From NCBI GenBank assembly GCA_963697455.1, contig CAVOOI010000003.1, positions 1-49,590 of the forward strand: a stretch of 49,590 nucleotides of DNA, in the 5' to 3' direction. A model generated the notes under the pieces. It ran no database searches, had not been told where the DNA came from, and saw nothing but the letters and a program-made list of their open reading frames with translations. Shown one piece after another: positions 44,558 through 49,590 of this stretch; the stretch's first letter is position 1, and each line of letters opens with the position of its first letter. Source of the DNA: JAFEDN01 sp963697455. Its GTDB lineage: Bacteria > Pseudomonadota > Gammaproteobacteria > Coxiellales > Coxiellaceae. Made by a program: the position numbers and the translations under genes.

Positions 44558-44784
44558 TTTACTCGGTAACAGTAAATATGAGGCAGCGAATACTTTTTAG
44601 CTTATTTTGGAGGAGTCAATTGTGAAAAAAGAATAGCAATGAGCTTGAACGCGATGAAAAAATTATCGCGCATTCAAAAAGAAAACTTGTGTACATATCC
44701 TTCACTAATATTCAAATTTTGTAATGCCAGCATACTTGACTATAAAATTTTAGGTCACAAATGAAAGTACAGCGAATATCTTTT
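44558..44784. other. Intergenic region, nothing identified
   Basis: A GGAGGAG followed by GTGAAAAAAGAATAG is a ribosome-site-like string ahead of a four-codon frame and probably marks a lost gene. No other signal was found. Confidence 0.35.
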
Positions 44785-45152
44785 TTATTTATCTGGAATA
44801 CAAACACGGATGCGATGTCGATCTGGATCAAGCGCTACAAAAGTTAATCCAAATGCAGCTTCATGCAAGTCCTGCTCAATAGTAACGCCCAACTCACCCC
44901 ACCGTTTGCGCATTTCACGGACTATATCTTCATTTTTAACTAAAAATGATAGCTCAGAGCGATGCCCTGTCCCACCTGAAACAAAGTTTTTCGCATGAAG
45001 AGACCATAAACTAAACGTCAATCCATTTTCAAAACAAAAGGCTACATAAGTTGGAAATGACACAGCTGATTTTTTTTGAAAAATTTTTTCGTAAATAAAG
45101 CGCTTTTTAGTGGGTCTTCCACATAAAACAGTAATAAATTTGGTGTAAGCAT
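44785..45152 (-). pseudogene. VOC-family protein with one frameshift
   Basis: From ATG 45152 (GAGGG upstream) the frame reads LTPNLLLFYVEDPLKSALF, then needs one extra T in TTATTTACG near 45099 to continue as YEKIFQKKSAVSFPTYVAFCF, ending DPDRHRIRVCIPDK. Both betaalphabetabetabeta motifs are present when joined. It is divergent from a YafY-type regulator that very probably controlled it. Confidence 0.78.
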
Positions 45153-45187
45153 GATTCTAGCCCTCAAGATAAAAATTGTTCTTGTCA

Positions 45188-45224
45188 TGATTCTATAGGA
45201 TCATACTGACAAAATATGGCAGTA
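45188..45224. promoter_or_regulatory. Two candidate operators between VOC and YafY-type genes
   Basis: tgattctataggatca (45188-45203) is a 16-bp palindrome with a single mismatched pair. The next bases, tactgacaaaatatggcagta (45204-45224), form a second imperfect inverted repeat (TACTG-C...G-CAGTA). Both lie in the 82-nt divergent gap, which fits autoregulation by the adjacent WYL-domain regulator, but binding is not shown. Confidence 0.5.
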
Positions 45225-45234
45225 GTAAAAACCA

Positions 45235-45936
45235 ATGAATAAACCCGAACGTCTCTTACAGCTATTACAGGTTCTAAGGAGTTATCGCTATGCGGTAAGC
45301 GGCGAACGATTAGCAGATCGACTAGGAATAAGTCTACGAACCCTGTATCGCGACATTGCTGCTCTACAAGCAATGGGGGCTGAAGTTGAAGGAGAAGCAG
45401 GTGTTGGATATATTCTGAAACCAACATTTTTTCTGCCGCCTCTTATGTTTACACAAACTGAGCTACAAGCATTACTTTTAGGTACACAATGGGTTTCGCA
45501 GTATGGAGATGCTCCATTATCTGAGGGCGCAAAAGATGCTTTAAATAAAATATTTGACGTTCTTCCTGCTAGTATTAAAAAAAACAACAATGCATTTACA
45601 CTCCGCGTGGGACCACCAGCATCAGAAACGCTGGCTAAAGAAGACCTTTCAATAATAAGAGACGCCATAACAAAACAAAATAAAATTAAGCTCGTTTATA
45701 AATCGCAAGGTGTTAAAGAAACTCAACGAATTATCTGGCCATTTACAATTGGATATTTTACTGATGAACGTATATTAGTTGCATGGTGTGAGAAAAAAAA
45801 TCATTATCAACATTTTAAAACAGATAGAATTATTTCACTTGAAGTATTGGATGAACACTATTTTCGCTCAAAAGATAGTCTTTTTCGAGAATGGCAGACA
45901 ATGCAATTACAAAAACTTTCGTTGAAACGTAAATAA
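45235..45936 (+). CDS. YafY-family HTH/WYL-domain transcriptional regulator
   Basis: A 233-residue DeoR-type regulator: HTH domain in residues 1-60 (KPERLLQLLQVLRSYRYAVSG, GISLRTLYRDIAALQAMGAEV) and a WYL domain in about 140-205 (NKIKLVYKSQGVKETQRIIWPFTIGYF). WYL domains bind ligands, often nucleic-acid or small-molecule signals. Such regulators frequently sit divergent from a VOC enzyme, as here, and control it. It is intact while its target is frameshifted. No strong Shine-Dalgarno precedes the ATG. Confidence 0.9.
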   Translation: MNKPERLLQLLQVLRSYRYAVSGERLADRLGISLRTLYRDIAALQAMGAEVEGEAGVGYILKPTFFLPPLMFTQTELQALLLGTQWVSQYGDAPLSEGAKDALNKIFDVLPASIKKNNNAFTLRVGPPASETLAKEDLSIIRDAITKQNKIKLVYKSQGVKETQRIIWPFTIGYFTDERILVAWCEKKNHYQHFKTDRIISLEVLDEHYFRSKDSLFREWQTMQLQKLSLKRK

Positions 45937-45954
45937 TTAGAGCGTTTACAAAAC

Positions 45955-46092
45955 TGTGTATGTGCTGTAGCCAGGCCTAGAACATTAGAAAAGTGGGAGC
46001 AGGGACAAACAGCACCTAATGATCAAGCTGCATCATTGATATTAATGGTTGATAAATATCCAGATACCCTGGATAGATTAGAAAAAATTTAG
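45955..46092 (+). pseudogene. C-terminal remnant of a HigA/NadS-type antitoxin
   Basis: The frame ARPRTLEKWEQGQTAPNDQA followed by ASLILMVDKYPDTLDRLEKI (TAG at 46090-46092) matches the C-terminal half of XRE-type antitoxins that pair with RelE/HigB toxins. The helix-turn-helix start and the toxin gene are gone. Confidence 0.65.
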
Positions 46093-46351
46093 ATAAACCT
46101 CTATAGCAAAGATCAACCAATCTCAGCCTGTCTTTTGAGTTAAATTGGGTTTTTAACCTTCGACCGAAAGCCTTGCTTAATTTTAATGCCAATTCAGGAG
46201 ATAAATCTGATTCGCCGCCCTTAATAAGCCTAGAAAAAATTGAAGGTGATACATCGAAGTCCTGTGCAGCTTTTCTCATTGAGTCTTTTTACCAAGCCCT
46301 GAATTTTCGGGCGTCATCATACTTTCCACTTAGATTTTTTAAAAAATCATT
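46016..46351 (-). pseudogene. XRE/HTH-type remnant (HigA-like), opposite strand
   Basis: The minus-strand reading YNDFLKNLSGKYDDARKFRAW, a TAA, then KDSMRKAAQDFDVSPSIFSR and LIKGGESDLSPELALKLSKAFGR matches a HigA-like HTH antitoxin with a premature stop and a frame change after AFGR. It partly overlaps the plus-strand remnant, showing that at least two toxin-antitoxin-type modules decayed here. Confidence 0.55.
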
Positions 46352-46391
46352 GTATACTCCCTCCACATTTAAACAATAAGGAAATTAACAA

Positions 46392-47549
46392 GTGAAAAAA
46401 TTAACTGCAGCTTTAGTAAGTGCCGGCTTACTTCTTTCTTTAGATTCTTATGCGGCTTTTGCAAGTTGTGCTAATGATGGCTATTCTTCTGCATTATGTG
46501 CGCCCAGAAATTGCGGAGGCTTTTATATCGGTGGCAGTGCTTTTCGTGTGTTAGGAACAGGCACAGGTGACGACATGTCAGTAAAAAGCGGTCAAAAGTT
46601 TATACCAATTGAGCAAAATTCCACGTCAGGCACTTATCGATCTCATTATTCACCATTCAAACCTGATTATGATTGGGCATGGGAAGCCAAAGTTGGCTAT
46701 GATTTTCCATGTAGCGCAAATAATATTGAGTTGAGTTATTTTCATTATGACAAAACCACTTCCTATTTCGATAGGCTGCTAGCAGGGACTGACGATAGAA
46801 GTTTTGATAGCTACTGGGCTACGAATTTTGGGTTTCCAGCCCTTCCAATTCCATCCAGTGTTGGCGATGTGGGCGCAGTAATTCTTAATTCTTTTGGCAG
46901 ACTTTCATATCGAATGGAAAAAGCCGATTTAACTTTGGGGCGAACTTATAATGATGTCTGCGGGCATTTCAATTTCCATCCCTTTATAGGTGTGAGATAT
47001 GCTAAATTAAAACAAAATCTTAATATAAAGGGTAATTCAATTGTTTCATTTATTGCTTCTCCAGCCACCGTACTAAGTTCTCTAGCGGATATTTCACTAT
47101 TCAATGTTTATAGTAAATTTAAAGGATGGGGTCCTGAAATAGGATTCGACACTCGCTATGGGCTGGGCGGCGGCTTTGGCATAGTGAGTCGTTTTGATGC
47201 AGCATTTCTTACAGGTCAAGTAGATTCGCATTTAATCGTTCAATATAGCTTTACACCGATCACTCCAGAAGGCGTCCCTGTATTAGTTAACGCCGCTAAC
47301 AATGTATTTGATCGTCCATCCGTAGATCGGATTGTTGCGGCTATTTCGGGTAAAATTGGCGTAGACTACAATTACTGTTTCTGTAATCGATCAAGTTTAA
47401 CAATAGAAGTAGGTTATCACTCTAGCAAATACTTTGATACTTTTGACAAGATTAGAGGCGATATCCAACTTCCATCCCCATCCCCCACAGGTCAACATGT
47501 CACGGGTCTTTCTTGCAATGACTTCGATAAATGCGAGGCCCTTATTTAA
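46392..47549 (+). CDS. Lpg1974-type pore-forming outer-membrane protein (second copy)
   Basis: A 385-residue beta-barrel with signal peptide (KKLTAALVSAGLLLSLDSYAAFA) and mature start CANDGYSSALCAPRNCGGFYIGG. Features shared with the porin at 23799 include WEAKVGYDFPCSANNIELSY, FHPFIGVRYAKLKQNL, the KGWGPEIGFDTRYGLGGGFG block and a closing strand, with additional Cys pairs. GTG start with AAGGAAATTAACAA upstream. The C-terminal aromatic is absent (ends CEALI), so the last strand may be unusual. An intrinsic terminator with a duplicated arm follows. Confidence 0.88.
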   Translation: MKKLTAALVSAGLLLSLDSYAAFASCANDGYSSALCAPRNCGGFYIGGSAFRVLGTGTGDDMSVKSGQKFIPIEQNSTSGTYRSHYSPFKPDYDWAWEAKVGYDFPCSANNIELSYFHYDKTTSYFDRLLAGTDDRSFDSYWATNFGFPALPIPSSVGDVGAVILNSFGRLSYRMEKADLTLGRTYNDVCGHFNFHPFIGVRYAKLKQNLNIKGNSIVSFIASPATVLSSLADISLFNVYSKFKGWGPEIGFDTRYGLGGGFGIVSRFDAAFLTGQVDSHLIVQYSFTPITPEGVPVLVNAANNVFDRPSVDRIVAAISGKIGVDYNYCFCNRSSLTIEVGYHSSKYFDTFDKIRGDIQLPSPSPTGQHVTGLSCNDFDKCEALI

Positions 47550-47566
47550 CATTAAGTTATCATTTG

Positions 47567-47613
47567 TAAAAGCCCATCTAAAAGCCCATCTCAAATTAGA
47601 GAATGGGCTTTTA
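47567..47613 (+). terminator. Intrinsic terminator with duplicated left arm
   Basis: taaaagcccatc occurs twice in tandem (47567-47578 and 47579-47590), and ATGGGCTTTTA (47603-47613) can pair with either copy. The nearer pairing gives an 11-bp stem plus CTC/GAG. The tract ends in TTTTA. The two copies could form alternative stems. It ends the outer-membrane protein transcript. Confidence 0.8.
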
Positions 47614-48175
47614 GCATAGATTGACACTCACCCACCGTTCATAGGTTTGCAAAAATTTACTTAAAAAACTCTTGGTGTCCTCATTATTTAATTCCCCTTT
47701 TTCATTAAATAATTTATCTACATAGCTAAGATAGACTTCCGGCTGTTGCATGCATGGTGCATTTAAAAAAACAAGTGATTGACGTAAATGATGATTCGCG
47801 CCAAAACCACCGATTGCACCTATTGACGCGCTAACAATGGCAAGGTTTGGCATCCCACAATTCTTACCATACGGCCTTGATCCCACATCTAATGATTTTT
47901 AAGTACTTGCCGGGACAGAACATTATTGGGGGTCACTAAAAGAAAGCCATTAAGCGCTATTATTTGTTACGAAATTCTAGCCATTCACTAGGTGGGTTAT
48001 CTTCAAGATCTGATTAAAAAGGGGTAATTTACAATTTGGATTATTTGCATGTCAAATGCCTTAGGTGCCAGCTGAATTAATGTCAAGGCCATTTTTGGTT
48101 AAAAGAATCCTGACGTAAACTGCCTGACAAACACACTATTTTCATTTGCTTTTTATCATTATTTGTTCCCATCAT
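47611..48175 (-). pseudogene. NADPH-dependent FMN reductase, multiply frameshifted
   Basis: The start MKIVCLSGSLRQDSFNQK (ATG 48145; alternative in-frame ATG 48175) is the flavodoxin-like phosphate loop of FMN reductases. Further readings in changing registers give ALTLIQLAPKAFDMQII, DLEDNPPSEWLEFRNK and GFLLVTP, then from about 47886 the uninterrupted SRPYGKN and ASIGAIGGFGANHHLRQSL to the end. At least four breaks. The active version would transfer electrons from NADPH to flavin, often with azo or quinone substrates. Confidence 0.8.
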
Positions 48176-48500
48176 TTTCCTTATTATAGACACACACTCA
48201 AGGAACAGAGGTTTTTTAAGTATATAGTGTCATCCAATCTTCCCGGTCAGTAGATTGCTTGCTTAAAGTAATTAAAATTTTAGTTGATAGGGCACATTAT
48301 TTTTCAGCAGTTTTAACAGGAATATTATATTATAGCTGATTTAAGGCAAGTTTACATTTATTTTTAACAAATTTTTCATAATATATATTTACATATTATT
48401 GAAAAAAGTTATAATTATTCTTCGATTAGATTTACCTAAAATAATCTCAACCACAGGCAGAGGCTGTACAAGCTTTTGAACGAAAACACAGGAGCAGGAA
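48176..48500. other. Intergenic region, no gene identified
   Basis: A very AT-rich stretch. A minus-strand frame ending QSTDREDWMTLYT is open for only about 25 codons and is not a recognisable product. The ribosome site GGAGCAGGAA for the next gene lies at 48490-48499. Confidence 0.4.
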
Positions 48501-49453
48501 ATGTTATCACAAGATGAACAAAAAGAGTTTGAACATAAATTATTGCAAAAAAAAGTTATAGCCTTAATAAAAAATATTGCGTTATATCCTTATGATTTTG
48601 AAAGCGATCTTGCAATTGCTCTGTTTAATAGGGGTTTCGGAAAATTGGGAAATCAATTGCAAATTTTGTTGATGAACTATTGGAGGAGGGAATTTTTTCT
48701 TTTCCTAAGCCAATTGATAAACTTACCGGCTGGAGCTGGAGGTCACCAGACTCTTGATTCAGAAAATTCAGATAATGCAGATGCAGATGATCAAGGCCTG
48801 ATCAGCCCGATCGATCTATCGCTGGACTCAGTAATGAGGCAATCCTCGAAAAGATAATCTAATTTTACAGAAGAAATTTCTTTCATTGATTTGTGTAATC
48901 CCATATATGGCGAAAAAATACGACTGTTTATCTCCATTATTAAAAATATAAAGCCTGATTCAAGTGAAAATTTAAAACAATCAATAGTAGCCTTGGAAGC
49001 TTTAACAACTGCCATAACCATGACTCATCACACAAGAGATTGGGATTTAGCAATTTACCTCTTCCTACTCAAGAAAGCTTTACCCCTGAAGTGATTGTTA
49101 AAGAAATATCAATGCACAACCAGTCTGTTAGTTCTAGGAATTTATTATTTTGGACCTGTTTATACGGTGATACTACTATCCTTATCCCCATGCTCAAATA
49201 TTCGAATTTTGATAATTTTGATTTATTATTAGCACTGATTATTGCTTGCAAAAATAATAAACCCAACGCGGTAGGCGCCCTACTTAATCAACTCTCTCGA
49301 CAGTACTCTATTTGGTGCAATCAAGAAAATATTGGTCTAATTGATAAAGATGGGCCAATTACATTAAATAACCATGTAGTTCAATTGATCTGCTCTCACA
49401 ATCATTACCTCCCAATTTTTGACTTTCTTTTAAGCCACGGCTGTTTAGACTAA
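48501..49453 (+). pseudogene. Helical/ankyrin-like protein, multiply frameshifted
   Basis: Four stretches of protein-like sequence in different frames make one product: 48501-48660 (MLSQDEQKEFEHKLLQKKVI, IALYPYDFESDLAIALF), then one frame over ANFVDELLEEGIFSFPKPIDK to TGA at 48755, then 48870-49045 (EEISFIDLCNPIYGEKIRLF, HHTRDWDLA), then 49040-49453 (LFWTCLYGDTTILIPMLKYS, VVQLICSHNHYLPIFDFLLSHG), which resembles ankyrin repeats. A good ribosome site (GGAGCAGGAA) precedes the first ATG. The annotated 118-residue reading continues into non-native sequence after 48660. Confidence 0.55.
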
Positions 49454-49590
49454 AACGGTGTAATAAATGGCTTGAATTCGGCTATTCGGTATGATGCTAA
49501 TGATATCGTTTACGCTATCCTGAAATTCTTATAATCACGTTGTAAAAACTGCTTTGTCCCCAAAAGTGATCAAAAATTTTATTGAATCTA
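49454..49590. other. Right edge, no gene recognised
   Basis: The 137 bases after the last stop show no convincing frame, but the preceding remnant could continue beyond the window in another register. Confidence 0.3.

Noticed and set aside
48240..48320. Minus-strand frame ending in QSTDREDWMTLYT as a gene tail
   Set aside because: Only about 25 codons open, upstream stops, and no family match.

Overview
The window looks like a chromosomal stretch from an AT-rich gammaproteobacterium of the order Legionellales (Legionella/Coxiella/Berkiella/Aquicella-like, host-associated). Two outer-membrane proteins of the Legionella Lpg1974 pore-forming type (23799-25070 and 46392-47549) support this. So do FabV as enoyl reductase, a PmtA-like phospholipid methyltransferase, and several effector-style proteins (J-domain, ankyrin, Sel1, coiled-coil). 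I cannot fix the genus from sequence alone. I saw no rRNA, tRNA or CRISPR array.

Layout. 1-10951 is mostly intact housekeeping and envelope genes: the mutM end, ettA, an L,D-transpeptidase, a lytic transglycosylase, an AI-2E family permease, a hotdog thioesterase, a phosphoribosyltransferase, a His-rich exported protein and an amino-acid permease. 11044-11948 holds a broken DUF4160/DUF2442 pair and repeats. 11949-17267 holds a large multi-frame locus: a J-domain protein followed by frame-shifted segments, coiled coils and a duplicated Gly/Ala-rich hydrophobic module, each copy ending in the same DDQEVLLWD motif. This is the most unusual locus here. 17422-31489 is largely intact: ankyrin, DoxX/MauE-like, an RND pump with its adaptor, FabV, an Lpg1974-type porin, Tam, a KGG-repeat protein, an SH3/NlpC-P60 hydrolase and a PmtA-like enzyme. 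It also contains two small genes (40 and 54 codons) that are easily missed.

31486-49590 is an accessory and decaying zone. It has a one-base frameshift in a multi-spanning membrane protein, thiD with two frameshifts beside an intact thiM, and three large proteins of unknown function plus a Sel1 protein. It also has a graveyard of GNAT and ribB fragments, a degenerate IS66-type element, a transposase stub, a frameshifted VOC gene divergent from its probable YafY/WYL regulator, toxin-antitoxin-type HTH remnants, an FMN-reductase pseudogene, and a multi-frame helical/ankyrin-like remnant at the right edge.

Short dispersed intergenic repeats link the regions. One family has the core gtgctgaag..ttacc (6108, 8287, 11703, 30206). 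A second is REP-like hairpins whose right arm is gagcRagtagttac (5398-5463, 11437-11487), and a third is a 20-bp exact inverted match between 5400-5419 and 18267-18286. The many single-base frame breaks could be genuine genome decay, as expected in a host-restricted lineage, or indel errors in the assembly. Reads across the break points listed below would decide.
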